DNA of 64,000 nucleotides from Candidatus Megaera polyxenophila (GCA_037101405.1 AP017964.1:372001-436000); one strand, 5' to 3'; counted from the first letter of the stretch, positions 37,590 to 47,328 are shown. The notes: a model not told the origin generated them from the sequence alone. Translations and numbers: made by a program.

Positions 37590-40500
37590 ATGACCCTCCC
37601 CGCCCTCTGTATAAAAAGACCTGTTTTTACCATCGTACTTAGTCTTATAGTTATGACTTTGGGAGGGGTATTCTACACTAAACTACAAATAAGGGGTACG
37701 CCGAACATTGCTCCTCCCATAATTTCAATAAACGCTCAGTACTCTGGAGCTGATGCGCTTTATATGGAAAAACAAATTACTACAAGAATGGAAAAGGAAC
37801 TTAAAACTCTAAAAAATCTAGATTTTATGTCTTCCGAAAGTAAAGTTGGACAAAGCAATATAACTCTTTCGTTTAAATTAGATACTGATATTGAAATTGC
37901 TCTAAATGACGTAAGATCTAAAATTTCTGATCTAAACTATATTTTTCCCGATGATATGAAACAGCCATCGGTAGCTAAGCTTGATTCAGATAGCTGGCCG
38001 AGCATTTGGATAAGTATTAATAGCGATAGGCACGATAATCTTGAACTCACAAAAATCGCTGATGATCAGATTAAATCAGAACTTGAGAAATTACCTACCG
38101 TGGGTAATTCAATTATCTTTGGCGGCCGATATTACACTATGCGGATAGAACCTTATAATACCAAGTTATTCGCCCATAAAATATCACCTTTTGAAATAGA
38201 ACAGGCTATTACAAACCAAAACAAAGATTACCCAGCCGGTACTATTAAATCGGAGGTAAGAAATTTCACACTACGATTAAACGCATCACTAAATAATCCA
38301 AAGGAATTTGAAAATATAATTATAAAGAAATATGCGGATGGAACGATAATCAAACTGGGAGATATAGCAAGAATCGGCTTAGAGCCCCTAGAAGATGATG
38401 TAATTTTAAGATATAACGGCAAAAGGTCAATGGCCGTAGGGTTAATTAAACAATCAACAGCTAATATCATAGAATTATCAGATAGTGTTAGAAAAGAGCT
38501 TATTAAAATACAAGCTAATTTGCCAGCTGGAGTACAAGCAGAAATAGCCCATGATGCGGCAATTCCTGTTAAAGAATCAATCAGAGAAGTATTTTTTACA
38601 ATATTTGAAGCAATTGCCTTGGTCGGTTTTGTAACTTATATTTTTCTAGCTTCCGCCAAAATAACTCTTATTCCACTTGTTACTATTCCTATTTCTTTAG
38701 TTGGAACTTTTACGGCAATGTATTTTCTAGGGTTTTCCATTAATACCTTTACATTACTTGCTATGATTTTAGCAATAGGCCTTGTAGTTGATGATGCCAT
38801 TGTAATGCTCGAGAATATTTTCCGGCATAGTCATGAACTTGGTAAACCCCCAATACAAGCGGCATATGATGCTTCCAGTGAGATTGGTTTTGCCGTCATT
38901 GCTATGACTATTACCCTTGCTTCAGTTTTTTTACCAATAGGTTTTATTGAAGGGTTTCTTGGTAAATTATTTATAGAATTTGCATGGACACTAGCATTTT
39001 GTGTGTTATTTTCGGGTTTTGTAGCCCTTACCCTAACACCGATGATGACCAGCAGAATGATTGCAAGGTCCGAAGTCCCTAAACCAAAAATATTACAAAC
39101 GTTTGATCTTTATTTAAATAAGGCTCAAAATTTTTATATAGACTATCTAATATTAGCAATACAAAATAAAAAGAAATTTTTTGCCATTTGCCTTGCCTCC
39201 ACCGTAGTTTTAATAATCAGCTTCAAATATGTTGGCAAAACTTTTGTACCTGAAGAAGATCAAGCTTTCTTACAAGTTATATTTTCAGGACCAGAAGGAT
39301 CAAGCGTTGCCGAATCGGAAAAAGCTGTTCTCCAAGCCGAAGAAATAATGAAAAAAGACAAGGATATATTTGGTTTTTTTGACGTTATCGGTTGGGGAGG
39401 CGGTGAAAATGCCATGGCTTTTGTCCCTTTGCAAGAATGGAGCAAAAGAAAAAGGTCACACCTTGATATCAAGGAAGATTTAAATAAAAAATTCTCTGAA
39501 ATAGCCGGAATGTCAATATTTGCTATTAGCCCTAGATCACTCGGTACTGGAGGATCAGATAAAATGATTGAATTTAACTTACAAAGTTCTCTTGAGTATG
39601 AAGAATTTGACGTGTTATCAAATCAATTTATCGATAAAATGAAAAAAAATCCTTTATTCCAAAATGTAGAGAGAGATTTTAAATCTTCTACTCCGACACT
39701 AGATATTACAGTTAATCGTGAAAAAGCTTATAGATACGGAACAAGTCTTGAAACGATTGGTAAAACCGTCCAATACTTAATAGCCGGTAGAACCGTCGGA
39801 GATTTTAGAATGGGTAATGATATATATGATGTAATTCTTAAATACTCTGATTCTGAAAGAAGTAGCCCCGAAGATTTAAATAGAATTCTCATTAAAACCG
39901 ATAATAATAATACTCTCCCTCTCCAGTCCGTAGCAGATATAGTAGAAAAAATCACCGTTAAGGAGTATAAACATTATAATACGGCAAAATCTATTACTAT
40001 TACCTCCGACTTATCACCTAATAAAACTTTAGCCGATGCCGTCAAGGCTATAGAATCGATCGCAGCAGAATTGCTAAATAAAAATAATACTAAGCTAGAA
40101 TACCTTGGTGAAATAAAGCAAATGAACGAATCTTCTGGTGGCATTCTCGTAACGTTCCTTTTTGCTTTAGTCTTCATATTTTTAGTTCTATCTGCACAAT
40201 TTGAAAGCTTTGCTGATTCACTATTAATTTTAATGGCTGTCCCATTTTCAATGACTGGCGGTGTTCTTGCCTTACTATTATTTAATAACACTATTAACAT
40301 GTATAGTAATATTGGCTTAGTTACTCTTATTGGTTTAGTTACTAAAAACGCCATAATGCTTGTTGAATTTACCAATCAATTGCGCCATCAAGGGATGAAA
40401 ATTACTGAGGCCGTAGTACACTCAGCAAAGCTTCGTCTTCGCCCAATATTAATGACGAGTATAGCAACTATTTTTGGAGCTTTACCTTTAGTTTTAGCAA

Positions 40501-40637
40501 ATGGTGCAGGAGCAGAATCACGCAACTCTATCGGGCTTGTGGTTGTCGGAGGAATGTTAATCGGCACTTTATTTACAATATTTGTAATACCTGTATTATA
40601 TCAAACCTTTAAAAAAGAAAAATCTTTAGTAGATTAA
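37590..40637 (+). CDS. RND-family efflux pump inner-membrane protein (AcrB-like)
   Basis: A 1015-residue, full-length proton-driven multidrug exporter. Twelve membrane segments are arranged in two halves: after the first (LCIKRPVFTIVLSLIVMTLG) comes a periplasmic loop, then segments 2-6 with the proton relay AIGLVVDDAIVMLENIFRH (two Asp in segment 4, about residue 405), and a second half with GLVTLIGLVTKNAIMLVEFTNQ and RLRPILMTSIATIFGALPLV. The adaptor gene is just upstream; an outer-membrane TolC partner is not encoded here. Confidence 0.96.
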   Translation: MTLPALCIKRPVFTIVLSLIVMTLGGVFYTKLQIRGTPNIAPPIISINAQYSGADALYMEKQITTRMEKELKTLKNLDFMSSESKVGQSNITLSFKLDTDIEIALNDVRSKISDLNYIFPDDMKQPSVAKLDSDSWPSIWISINSDRHDNLELTKIADDQIKSELEKLPTVGNSIIFGGRYYTMRIEPYNTKLFAHKISPFEIEQAITNQNKDYPAGTIKSEVRNFTLRLNASLNNPKEFENIIIKKYADGTIIKLGDIARIGLEPLEDDVILRYNGKRSMAVGLIKQSTANIIELSDSVRKELIKIQANLPAGVQAEIAHDAAIPVKESIREVFFTIFEAIALVGFVTYIFLASAKITLIPLVTIPISLVGTFTAMYFLGFSINTFTLLAMILAIGLVVDDAIVMLENIFRHSHELGKPPIQAAYDASSEIGFAVIAMTITLASVFLPIGFIEGFLGKLFIEFAWTLAFCVLFSGFVALTLTPMMTSRMIARSEVPKPKILQTFDLYLNKAQNFYIDYLILAIQNKKKFFAICLASTVVLIISFKYVGKTFVPEEDQAFLQVIFSGPEGSSVAESEKAVLQAEEIMKKDKDIFGFFDVIGWGGGENAMAFVPLQEWSKRKRSHLDIKEDLNKKFSEIAGMSIFAISPRSLGTGGSDKMIEFNLQSSLEYEEFDVLSNQFIDKMKKNPLFQNVERDFKSSTPTLDITVNREKAYRYGTSLETIGKTVQYLIAGRTVGDFRMGNDIYDVILKYSDSERSSPEDLNRILIKTDNNNTLPLQSVADIVEKITVKEYKHYNTAKSITITSDLSPNKTLADAVKAIESIAAELLNKNNTKLEYLGEIKQMNESSGGILVTFLFALVFIFLVLSAQFESFADSLLILMAVPFSMTGGVLALLLFNNTINMYSNIGLVTLIGLVTKNAIMLVEFTNQLRHQGMKITEAVVHSAKLRLRPILMTSIATIFGALPLVLANGAGAESRNSIGLVVVGGMLIGTLFTIFVIPVLYQTFKKEKSLVD

Positions 40638-40645
40638 ATCAAGTT

Positions 40646-41116
40646 ATGAAAATATTAGGTATCGATCCGGCTCTTTCTTCTCTTGGATGGGGCATAATAA
40701 AGCTAAACCATCCCAAAATTAACTATATAGCAAGTGGTTTGGTAAAAACTCATCCTACCGAATTAATGTATAAAAGGCTTTCTTACATTGCAAACGCAGT
40801 ACAGAACATTATTGAACTTCATGATCCAGATTTAATAGCTATGGAAGAAACATTTATCAATATGAATGCAAGCTCCTCGTTAAAACTCGGTTACGTCAGA
40901 GGTGCTCTTATGTCTTTAATAGGAAGGTTCAATAAGCCTTATTTTGAGTATAAACCTAATTTAATAAAGAAAACAGTAGTTGGAGTCGGTCATGCCGAAA
41001 AGGATCAAGTAACACATATGATCAAGCTCATAATATCAGGCACTCCCGATCTTAAAAATTCTGATGAAACAGATGCCCTAGCAGTAGCTTATACGTGCTC
41101 CGTTTTTGCTAGGTAA
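40646..41116 (+). CDS. ruvC: Holliday junction endonuclease RuvC
   Basis: RuvC resolves Holliday junctions. The 156-residue protein has the catalytic first Asp in KILGIDPALSSLGWGII, the Glu in LIAMEETFINMNASSSLKLGYVRG (about residue 67), YKPNLIKKTVVGVGHAEKDQV and the last two acidic residues in DETDALAVAYTC (about 145). It follows the RND pump by eight bases and is apart from ruvAB, which is common in reduced alphaproteobacterial genomes. Confidence 0.96.
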   Translation: MKILGIDPALSSLGWGIIKLNHPKINYIASGLVKTHPTELMYKRLSYIANAVQNIIELHDPDLIAMEETFINMNASSSLKLGYVRGALMSLIGRFNKPYFEYKPNLIKKTVVGVGHAEKDQVTHMIKLIISGTPDLKNSDETDALAVAYTCSVFAR

Positions 41117-41134
41117 ATTTAAAGCACCCTTTAT

Positions 41135-41914
41135 TTACCCCCCTTGTATCTGACTTTTAGGTTTTATTAAACTTAAAAAATGCAAAGAGAAAGGTATGCA
41201 AAATCCTATAAATAGCCATTTTAACTGCGATAAAAACAACGAATCTATGTGTAAAACAAGAAAGATTTGATTAACTAATAGAAATGTAGAAACACAAAAA
41301 ATTGTTGCTATTACTTTAATATTATTTCTAATTGAAGTCTTTTTATTTCTAAAACAGTATTCGGAAGATATAACACCTACTAGGGCATAATAGGCTAGCC
41401 ATGAATATTCTTTAATTTCATATAATAAACCAATATATGCCATTAATAATGTACTAAAAAGCAATATGATCACGGATAAAGAGCTTTCTTTAAAAGTTTT
41501 TAAACACCAATTATAGGTAAAAATCAACAATATCCCAACAAATACTGCTCCAAAAATATCAAAATAATTGTGGTAACCTAAATGTACTAAACCCCAGCCA
41601 ATACCAATTAATAAAATGGCTATTAATACCTTAATGATAAGCTTATTTATTGATTTTAATAACCACCCATATAAAACTATAGAAGATTGCATGTGCCCGC
41701 TTGGAAAAGCAAACCCCTCTTTACCTAAGCTAGGAGCTAACGGTATCTGAAAAGTAATTTTTAGAGCTAAATTAAGTAACATACTTGTTAACAATAAACA
41801 AATTCCATGAAAAAACACTTTTCTATCAATCCATATATAACCTATGATAATTAAAGGAATAATTATGGTATCATGGCTAAACGTTAGAAAGAAGCGAGAG
41901 ATATTATCCAACAT
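41135..41914 (-). CDS. PAP2-family membrane phosphatase
   Basis: A 259-residue membrane protein with about seven hydrophobic segments and the PAP2/acid phosphatase signatures: PSLGKEGFAFPSGHMQSSIVLYG (residues about 60-80, carrying the SGH catalytic motif) and GWGLVHLGYHNYFDIFGAVFVGIL (about 105-130, with the His of the third motif, where the Arg of SRxxLxxHxxxD is replaced by Leu). Such enzymes dephosphorylate phosphatidate, undecaprenyl diphosphate or lipid A; which one is not decidable. The gene is convergent with ruvC. Confidence 0.8.
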   Translation of the reverse strand: MLDNISRFFLTFSHDTIIIPLIIIGYIWIDRKVFFHGICLLLTSMLLNLALKITFQIPLAPSLGKEGFAFPSGHMQSSIVLYGWLLKSINKLIIKVLIAILLIGIGWGLVHLGYHNYFDIFGAVFVGILLIFTYNWCLKTFKESSLSVIILLFSTLLMAYIGLLYEIKEYSWLAYYALVGVISSEYCFRNKKTSIRNNIKVIATIFCVSTFLLVNQIFLVLHIDSLFLSQLKWLFIGFCIPFSLHFLSLIKPKSQIQGG

Positions 41915-42170
41915 TATAATTTCCTTATAAATTCTTATATTCAGAAAAAACTGCTTAAATTAAAACTATTTCAGCAAAATAACTCAATCAAGCAAAAATT
42001 TTTCCTAAGCTATCTTAATTTATTATGTTGTTCAAGCAGTACTTTTAAGCTTATAACACGGTAACATTATTACTGAAGGATTTAACATACGTTAATTTCT
42101 ACAAATATTTGTTGATTATAAAAAAGAAAAATATTACACATTAGCAAAATTTAAGTTATTACCAACAAAT

Positions 42171-42305
42171 ATGGCAAAAATTCATTACAATCAAGGTCAC
42201 TTAGAAGTTATTAAAATATATGAAAAATTACTTCAGGAAAATATTGCCTCCTCAAAACAACTAGCCTCCTCACAGTATAAGTGTTTTAGGAGAAGAATTA
42301 GTTGA
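42171..42305 (+). other. 44-codon open frame, possibly a gene remnant
   Basis: The frame from ATG 42171 reads MAKIHYNQGHLEVIKIYEKLL, LQENIASSKQLASSQYK and ends RRRIS. The pattern GHLEVIKIYEKLL vaguely resembles a helical repeat such as TPR or Sel1. It has no ribosome-binding site beyond AT-rich sequence. A hairpin follows directly. I cannot tell whether it is translated. Confidence 0.25.
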
Positions 42306-42306
42306 A

Positions 42307-42330
42307 GAAGCAGCTTTCTAAAGCTGCTTC
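42307..42330 (+). terminator. 10-bp-stem hairpin
   Basis: GAAGCAGCTT and AAGCTGCTTC flank a four-base loop TCTA, a strong stem for so AT-rich a genome. It lies just downstream of the 44-codon frame and about 50 bases beyond the rnhB stop on the other strand. No clear run of T follows on either strand, so intrinsic termination is possible but not proven. Confidence 0.4.
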
Positions 42331-42380
42331 AAACTTTCAAACATTAGAAATGTACTTTATATATTGACACCTTTTATTAC

Positions 42381-42959
42381 TCAAGCTGTATTTTTGAGCT
42401 TAAAGCTTAGGCGATGATGTACAGAAGAACCATATTTCTCTATGGCAGATATATGCTCTTTTGTCCCGTAACCAGAATTTTTTGCCCAGAAATAATATGG
42501 AAAATCCTGGTGCAGTAATTCCATTATTCTATCTCTAGTAACCTTAGCTATTATTGAAGCTGCAGCTATAGAGATAGACCTATCATCGCCTTTTACATAG
42601 CTTACAAAACGTTTATCACTAAATTTCATATTACCGTCTACAATTACTGCCGAAGGTTGCTTTATTAACCCTTCTACCGCAAGGACACAAGCTTTCTTCG
42701 TTGCTTCTAGGATGTTTATTTCATCAATTTCTTTTGGCCCTACCAGACCAATTGACCAGGCATAATTTTGAGTAATTTTTACGTATAATTCTTCTCTTTT
42801 ATTTTTAGATAATTTTTTGGAATCCTTGATACCTTCAATTAAATTCTTTTGATCAATAATAACTGCAGCAGCTACTACAGGGCCAGCTAGTGGACCTCTG
42901 CCCGCTTCGTCTACGCCAGCTACTACCCCTGGGTAATTTGATTCAATAGATAAATCCAC
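42381..42959 (-). CDS. rnhB: Ribonuclease HII
   Basis: RNase HII removes ribonucleotides from DNA and RNA/DNA hybrids. The 192-residue protein has the metal-binding Asp-Glu in VVAGVDEAGRGPLAGPVVAAAVI (residues about 13-35), DSKKLSKNKREELY, VIVDGNMKF (catalytic Asp), GDDRSISIAAASIIAKVTRDRIM and the late GYGTKEHISAIEKYGSSVHHRLSF. It lies four bases downstream of rsmE. Confidence 0.97.
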   Translation of the reverse strand: MDLSIESNYPGVVAGVDEAGRGPLAGPVVAAAVIIDQKNLIEGIKDSKKLSKNKREELYVKITQNYAWSIGLVGPKEIDEINILEATKKACVLAVEGLIKQPSAVIVDGNMKFSDKRFVSYVKGDDRSISIAAASIIAKVTRDRIMELLHQDFPYYFWAKNSGYGTKEHISAIEKYGSSVHHRLSFKLKNTA

Positions 42960-42963
42960 TTTC

Positions 42964-43683
42964 TTACTCCCTCATTAAATTTACGCACGCAACCATATTA
43001 ATTGTTGCTACCTCGCTTCTAAGCACCCTATTACCAAGGCTTACAGAAATAACCTTAGGATTAGATATAAGTTTTTCCTTTTCACTTGGAGAAAAACCAC
43101 CTTCAGGCCCTACAAGAATAGCAATATTTTCTTCAAAATTTTTTATGGAGCTAATTTTTACTCCACCGCTCTCCTCCTCATTTGCAAAAATAATCTGATC
43201 TACCCCATTAATATTACAAAACTCTTTAAGATTAACGGGTAAACGCAATACAGGTATTAGAAAACCCTCGCTCTGCTCTACCGACTCTATTATACATTTA
43301 GTAAACCTTTGTTGGTTTATATTCTTGAATTGCGTCCTTTCTGAAATCACCGGAATAATTTCTGTAACCCCCTGCTGTACAGCTGCTTTAAGTGCTTCTG
43401 TAAATCTATCTAGTTTAATAATGCACATAGCCAAAACGAGAGGTTTCTGATACTCGACTTCTCGTAATTTTTGCCCTATAACTACTTGTAAATCACGCTT
43501 ATTAATTGCTATAATTTCAGCTTTAAATTCTCCATCAATGCTATTAAACAACCTAAATTCCTCAGAAATTTTCATCCGTAAAACGGCATTGCAATAATGA
43601 AAAATATCATCTCTTAAGGTTATGATTTGATTTTTAGCAATTCTAGAAGTAGTATAAATTCTGCTTAAGCTAGAAAATTTCAT
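42964..43683 (-). CDS. rsmE: 16S rRNA m3U1498 methyltransferase RsmE
   Basis: RsmE methylates U1498 of 16S rRNA and belongs to the SPOUT knot family. From ATG 43683 the protein has 239 residues: a small N-terminal PUA-like part (SRIYTTSRIAKN, DIFHYCNAVLRM), QKPLVLAMCIIKLDRFTEALKAAVQQGVTEIIPVISERTQ, and the knot motifs ILVGPEGGFSPSEKE and VSLGNRVLRSEVATINMVA. The frame is open to 43776, but the extra 31 residues are not family-like. It is divergent from the DUF1674 gene with 16 bases between. Confidence 0.95.
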   Translation of the reverse strand: MKFSSLSRIYTTSRIAKNQIITLRDDIFHYCNAVLRMKISEEFRLFNSIDGEFKAEIIAINKRDLQVVIGQKLREVEYQKPLVLAMCIIKLDRFTEALKAAVQQGVTEIIPVISERTQFKNINQQRFTKCIIESVEQSEGFLIPVLRLPVNLKEFCNINGVDQIIFANEEESGGVKISSIKNFEENIAILVGPEGGFSPSEKEKLISNPKVISVSLGNRVLRSEVATINMVACVNLMRE

Positions 43684-43699
43684 ATTTAAATAATTTAAA

Positions 43700-43885
43700 A
43701 TGTTAAAAGAGCGATCTCCAAAACAGTTATCGGATAATACTCTAACCAATAAAAACAAGGCAAGTAAAAAGGACAATAAACTTTTTTCAGAAGGGAGTAA
43801 AGATGAGGAATTTGGTGGTCCTAAAGGACCAGAACCAACTAGATACGGTGACTGGGAAGTTAACGGAAGGGTTTCGGACTTTTAA
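43700..43885 (+). CDS. DUF1674 protein (SDHAF4-like)
   Basis: A 61-residue protein whose second half carries the family-defining block [17 protein letters not shown], followed by VNGRVSDF at the C-terminus. DUF1674 is related to mitochondrial SDHAF4, a chaperone for flavinated succinate dehydrogenase subunit A before complex II assembly, so a role in SdhA maturation is likely by family. The N-terminal half is Lys/Ser-rich and probably disordered. It sits between divergent rsmE and the uvrD-type helicase, 5 bases ahead of the latter. Confidence 0.88.
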   Translation: MLKERSPKQLSDNTLTNKNKASKKDNKLFSEGSKDEEFGGPKGPEPTRYGDWEVNGRVSDF

Positions 43886-43890
43886 ATACC

Positions 43891-46056
43891 ATGCAACCTT
43901 TAAATTCACCTCAAAAAGAAGCTGTTGAAACTACCGAAGGTCCTCTACTCGTACTAGCTGGAGCTGGAACCGGTAAAACCAAGGTTTTAACTAGTAGAAT
44001 AGCTTATATAATTAGCAATAATCTCGCCTATCCAAGCCAAATACTAGCTGTTACTTTTTCAAATAAAGCAGCGAAAGAAATGCAAAACCGAATTAATGAC
44101 ATTACTGCTTCTGATGGTTTAAATATAGGTACATTTCACTCTATCTCTACGAGAATATTGAGATCTCATATTCATCTACTTGATAACGGTATGAATCGAA
44201 ATTTTAATATTATTGACCAGGATGAGCAAATAAAATTAGTCAAAAACATTGCGCTTGAAAATAATATTGATATTAAGAAATATCCTCCTAAATTACTGCA
44301 TGTTATTATCTCTAAATGGAAAGATCAAGGGGTTATACCTGAAAAGGTTAGCAGCTCTGATACTACCACCCATGAATCACAACTTGCCTATCTTATCTAT
44401 CAAAAATATCAAAAAATCCTACAGGAATCCAATGTTGCCGACTTTGGTGATCTGTTATTATATTGCAATCAATTACTTATCAATAATCCTGAAGTACTTA
44501 AATATTACCAAAATAAATTTAAATATATTTTAATTGACGAATACCAGGACACTAATGCTGTTCAATACGTGTGGGCGAGAATGCTTGCAAGTGATCATAA
44601 AAATATTTGCTGCGTTGGGGACGATGATCAATCCATATATAGTTGGCGAGGGGCTGAGGTAAAAAACATCCTCCGTTTTGAAAAAGATTTTCCAAATGCA
44701 AAAGTCATTAAACTAGAACAAAATTATCGCTCCTCTTCTCATATTCTGGAAGCAGCATCTAGTATCATAAGAAATAACAAGAACAGACATCACAAGAATC
44801 TTTGGACTGAAACACAATCACAGGAAAAAATAAAAGTAATTTCCTGCTGGAATGAAAAAGAAGAAGCCAGATTCGTAGCGAACCAAATAGGAAAATATAT
44901 TAATTCTAAACAATATAGTGCCGGTCAGATTGCCATTCTTGTCAGAGCTGGGTTTCAAACCAGAGCTTTTGAAGAAGTGTTTATCAGTAACGCCATGCCT
45001 TACCAGATAATTGGCGGATTAAGATTTTATGAAAGAATGGAGATTAGGGATTTACTTGCTTATATCCGTCTTGCGATCAATAAAAATGACAATCTAGCTT
45101 TTGAAAGAGTAATTAATGTTCCAAAAAGATCAATCGGCAATGCTACCCTAAAAAAGATTAAGGATAAAGCCACCGATTACTCTGTTTCAGCATTTAGCGC
45201 TTTAGAAAAAATGATTAAAAATGATGAGGTTAAAGGAAAAACCAAAGAAAATCTTCAGCTTTTTGTTACACTAATTAATCAAGCATCTTTAAGATATGAA
45301 AGTGAATCCGCATTTGACGTAACAAAATTTATCCTTGAAAAATCCGGTTATTTAGCGGCTCTAAAAGAAGAAAAAACTGAAGAATCAAGAAACAGAATCG
45401 AAAATATCAATGAAATGCTAAAAGCCATAGACGAAGCCGGGAATATTAACGAATTCGTTGAACATGCAAGTTTAGTCATGGATAATGAGATACTTGAATC
45501 TGATTATGGCGGCACGGTAAAAATTATGACCTTCCACGCCTCAAAAGGCCTTGAATTTGATGTAGTATTTCTACCAGGATGGGAAGAAGGAATATTTCCC
45601 CACCAAAAATCTATGTTAGAACAAGGAGATAAAGGATTAGAAGAAGAAAGACGCATTGCTTACGTAGGGGTTACCAGGGCTAAAAAGGAGTTATTTATTA
45701 CCTATGCCGAAAGCAGAAGAATATTTGCTGAAATATTAAACTCAATACCTTCCCGCTTCTTAGCCGAAATTCCAGCTGAAATATGCCATAAAATTTCCAG
45801 TTCAAACCAACTAAATTATTTAGGCTCAAAACATAGTTTTTATTTTGAAAATAATAATACCGCTGCTACTTCTCCACCCACTTCTAGTAAACTTATCCCT
45901 GAAAGCCAATCGAATGAGAAACGTCCCGGGAACAAGATCAACCACGAAAAATTCGGCGATGGAATAATTATTCGAAAAAACGGCGATAGCCTAGATATAG
46001 TTTTTGAAAAATGTGGGTTAAAAACTATAAAGGAAAGTTATATTAAATTAATTTAA
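43891..46056 (+). CDS. uvrD: UvrD/PcrA-type superfamily 1 DNA helicase
   Basis: A 721-residue SF1A 3'-5' helicase for nucleotide excision and mismatch repair. Motifs in order are: [34 protein letters not shown] (Q motif and I), [16 protein letters not shown] (Ia), [22 protein letters not shown] (II), [17 protein letters not shown] (III), [13 protein letters not shown] (IV), [28 protein letters not shown] (V) and [23 protein letters not shown] (VI). The C-terminus ends with a Tudor-like module ([27 protein letters not shown]), as in PcrA/UvrD. Confidence 0.94.
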   Translation: MQPLNSPQKEAVETTEGPLLVLAGAGTGKTKVLTSRIAYIISNNLAYPSQILAVTFSNKAAKEMQNRINDITASDGLNIGTFHSISTRILRSHIHLLDNGMNRNFNIIDQDEQIKLVKNIALENNIDIKKYPPKLLHVIISKWKDQGVIPEKVSSSDTTTHESQLAYLIYQKYQKILQESNVADFGDLLLYCNQLLINNPEVLKYYQNKFKYILIDEYQDTNAVQYVWARMLASDHKNICCVGDDDQSIYSWRGAEVKNILRFEKDFPNAKVIKLEQNYRSSSHILEAASSIIRNNKNRHHKNLWTETQSQEKIKVISCWNEKEEARFVANQIGKYINSKQYSAGQIAILVRAGFQTRAFEEVFISNAMPYQIIGGLRFYERMEIRDLLAYIRLAINKNDNLAFERVINVPKRSIGNATLKKIKDKATDYSVSAFSALEKMIKNDEVKGKTKENLQLFVTLINQASLRYESESAFDVTKFILEKSGYLAALKEEKTEESRNRIENINEMLKAIDEAGNINEFVEHASLVMDNEILESDYGGTVKIMTFHASKGLEFDVVFLPGWEEGIFPHQKSMLEQGDKGLEEERRIAYVGVTRAKKELFITYAESRRIFAEILNSIPSRFLAEIPAEICHKISSSNQLNYLGSKHSFYFENNNTAATSPPTSSKLIPESQSNEKRPGNKINHEKFGDGIIIRKNGDSLDIVFEKCGLKTIKESYIKLI

Positions 46057-46078
46057 AACATAATGTATAAATTAATAA

Positions 46079-46130
46079 TTTGACAATTTTTCTTTAAACC
46101 TCTTGAAATATATTTTTTTATTATAAAATA
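46079..46130 (+). promoter_or_regulatory. Candidate heat-shock promoter of hsp20
   Basis: CTTGAA at 46102-46107 matches the -35 box of sigma-32 promoters; TATAAA follows 14 bases later at 46122-46127, but the CCCCAT-type -10 box is not seen. TTGACA at 46080-46085 is a second possible -35 element. The ATG with AAGGAGG (7 bases upstream) lies at 46166, giving a leader of about 35 bases. Confidence 0.35.
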
Positions 46131-46165
46131 TATATTGTAAATACAAATATTATAAGGAGGAAATC

Positions 46166-46612
46166 ATGGCATATTTACCAAAACTAAGATCCAAATCAGA
46201 ATCTATAAGAACAAGGGATAGTGTATTTGATGACTTGTTTAATGAACTTTATTCTTTACCAACCTCTTTTTTATCTAAAAGTGGAGTGGACTTATCTCCT
46301 AGAATTGATATATCTGAAACAGATGCTGCGTATAAGATAGAAGCGGAACTGCCGGGAATAAACCAAAAAGAAATAGATGTAAAAATAGATAACAACATTC
46401 TTACTATAAAAGGAAAAAAAGAAGATATAAAAGAAGAAAAAGAGAAGAACTACCATTTAAGAGAAAGGTATTATGGAGCATTCCAAAGATCAATTTCTCT
46501 CCCTAATAACATTGAACCAGAAAAAATTAAAGCGAGTTTCGAAAACGGAGTTCTAAATATATCAGTACCGAAAAATGATAAAAGAACCCCTAAAAAAATA
46601 GAAATAAGTTAA
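46166..46612 (+). CDS. Small heat-shock protein (Hsp20/IbpA family)
   Basis: A 148-residue soluble chaperone that holds denatured proteins. The alpha-crystallin domain (about residues 47-140) has the consensus PRIDISETDAAYKIEAELPGINQKEIDVKIDNNILTIKG and the RERYYGAFQRSISLPNNIEPEKIKASFENGVLNISVPK signature. AAGGAGG precedes the ATG by 7 bases. The likely promoter is 46079-46130. A second, membrane-anchored Hsp20-domain gene follows 31 bases later. Confidence 0.94.
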   Translation: MAYLPKLRSKSESIRTRDSVFDDLFNELYSLPTSFLSKSGVDLSPRIDISETDAAYKIEAELPGINQKEIDVKIDNNILTIKGKKEDIKEEKEKNYHLRERYYGAFQRSISLPNNIEPEKIKASFENGVLNISVPKNDKRTPKKIEIS

Positions 46613-46643
46613 ATAAACTAAATAAGAATAATGAGGTTAGTAT

Positions 46644-47300
46644 ATGAATGTAACTGATCAAAAATCACTTGATTGTAAATGGAGCAATTACAAGGTTATA
46701 TTAGCTGTATTAGGGTTTAGTACCTGCCTATTTTTGGCAGGTACTATATATTTCTTAGTAAAATGTTATAACCAGAATCAAATCATTTCGGAACAATTAT
46801 TAGAGTACAAGAATCAGTTTAATTATAATAACCCCCAGCAGCCATTGCTTATGGATGATAATTTTGAGCGTAGAATGAAAAAATTGTTTGATGAAATGAA
46901 TTTAATTCCCAGACAATCATTATTCAACCTTATTGATCGTAATTTTTTTAATTCCCACATTCGCGGGGTAAATTTATTAAATGGTAATTATTTAAATCAC
47001 TCTACAATTGAGGTATTAGATAAAGAATATCTAATTACGCTGACAATACCAGGATTTACAAAAGAACAAATAAAATTAGAATTAAATGGCAATATCCTGA
47101 CAATTTCTGCGGAAAATAAAGAACAATCAGATAAAAATAATACTAAAAAAAATATAAGTAGTAAATTCAAACAGGTAATTAGCTTAAATAATGATATTGA
47201 ACGGGATTCCATCAAGTCATCATTAAAAGACGGAATATTAACCATCAGTATTCCACGTACCCAGCAAGAAGGAGAACCTCAAACCATAAACATTGAGTAA
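46644..47300 (+). CDS. Membrane-anchored Hsp20-domain protein
   Basis: In 218 residues there is a hydrophobic segment at about residues 18-40 (VILAVLGFSTCLFLAGTIYFLVKC), a linker of about 70 residues (QNQIISEQLLEYKNQF, ERRMKKLFDEMNLIP) and a C-terminal alpha-crystallin-type domain (about 115-215: EVLDKEYLITLTIPGFTKEQIKLELNGNILTISA, RDSIKSSLKDGILTISIPRTQ). A fused N-terminal anchor is unusual for Hsp20. It is probably cotranscribed with the soluble hsp20 upstream. The domain could be periplasmic given the single N-terminal anchor with charged cytoplasmic start. Confidence 0.85.
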   Translation: MNVTDQKSLDCKWSNYKVILAVLGFSTCLFLAGTIYFLVKCYNQNQIISEQLLEYKNQFNYNNPQQPLLMDDNFERRMKKLFDEMNLIPRQSLFNLIDRNFFNSHIRGVNLLNGNYLNHSTIEVLDKEYLITLTIPGFTKEQIKLELNGNILTISAENKEQSDKNNTKKNISSKFKQVISLNNDIERDSIKSSLKDGILTISIPRTQQEGEPQTINIE

Positions 47301-47312
47301 CATAACTTAAAA

Positions 47313-47328
47313 CCCAATATTTATTGGG
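47313..47328 (-). terminator. Hairpin after tlc
   Basis: CCCAAT and ATTGGG enclose a four-base loop, with one more A/T pair possible. On the minus strand it is followed by TTTTAAG, giving a weak terminator for tlc, whose stop is about 80 bases upstream. In the plus direction it lies 13 bases after the Hsp20-domain gene, so it may serve both convergent genes. Confidence 0.45.

Larger units (their letters stand above)
41915..42380. other. 466-bp gap with one tiny frame and a hairpin
   Basis: This stretch separates PAP2 and rnhB. It has a plus-strand ATG-initiated frame of 44 codons (42171-42305; MAKIHYNQGHLEVIKIYEKLL) and a 10-bp-stem hairpin at 42307-42330 immediately behind it. Apart from these it is AT-rich without evident coding or RNA structure. 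The little frame may be a remnant of a larger gene or spurious. Confidence 0.5.

Noticed and set aside
39974..40375. 133-codon minus-strand frame inside the RND pump
   Set aside because: It lies wholly within the clearly coding AcrB-like gene and has no recognisable motif or start signal.
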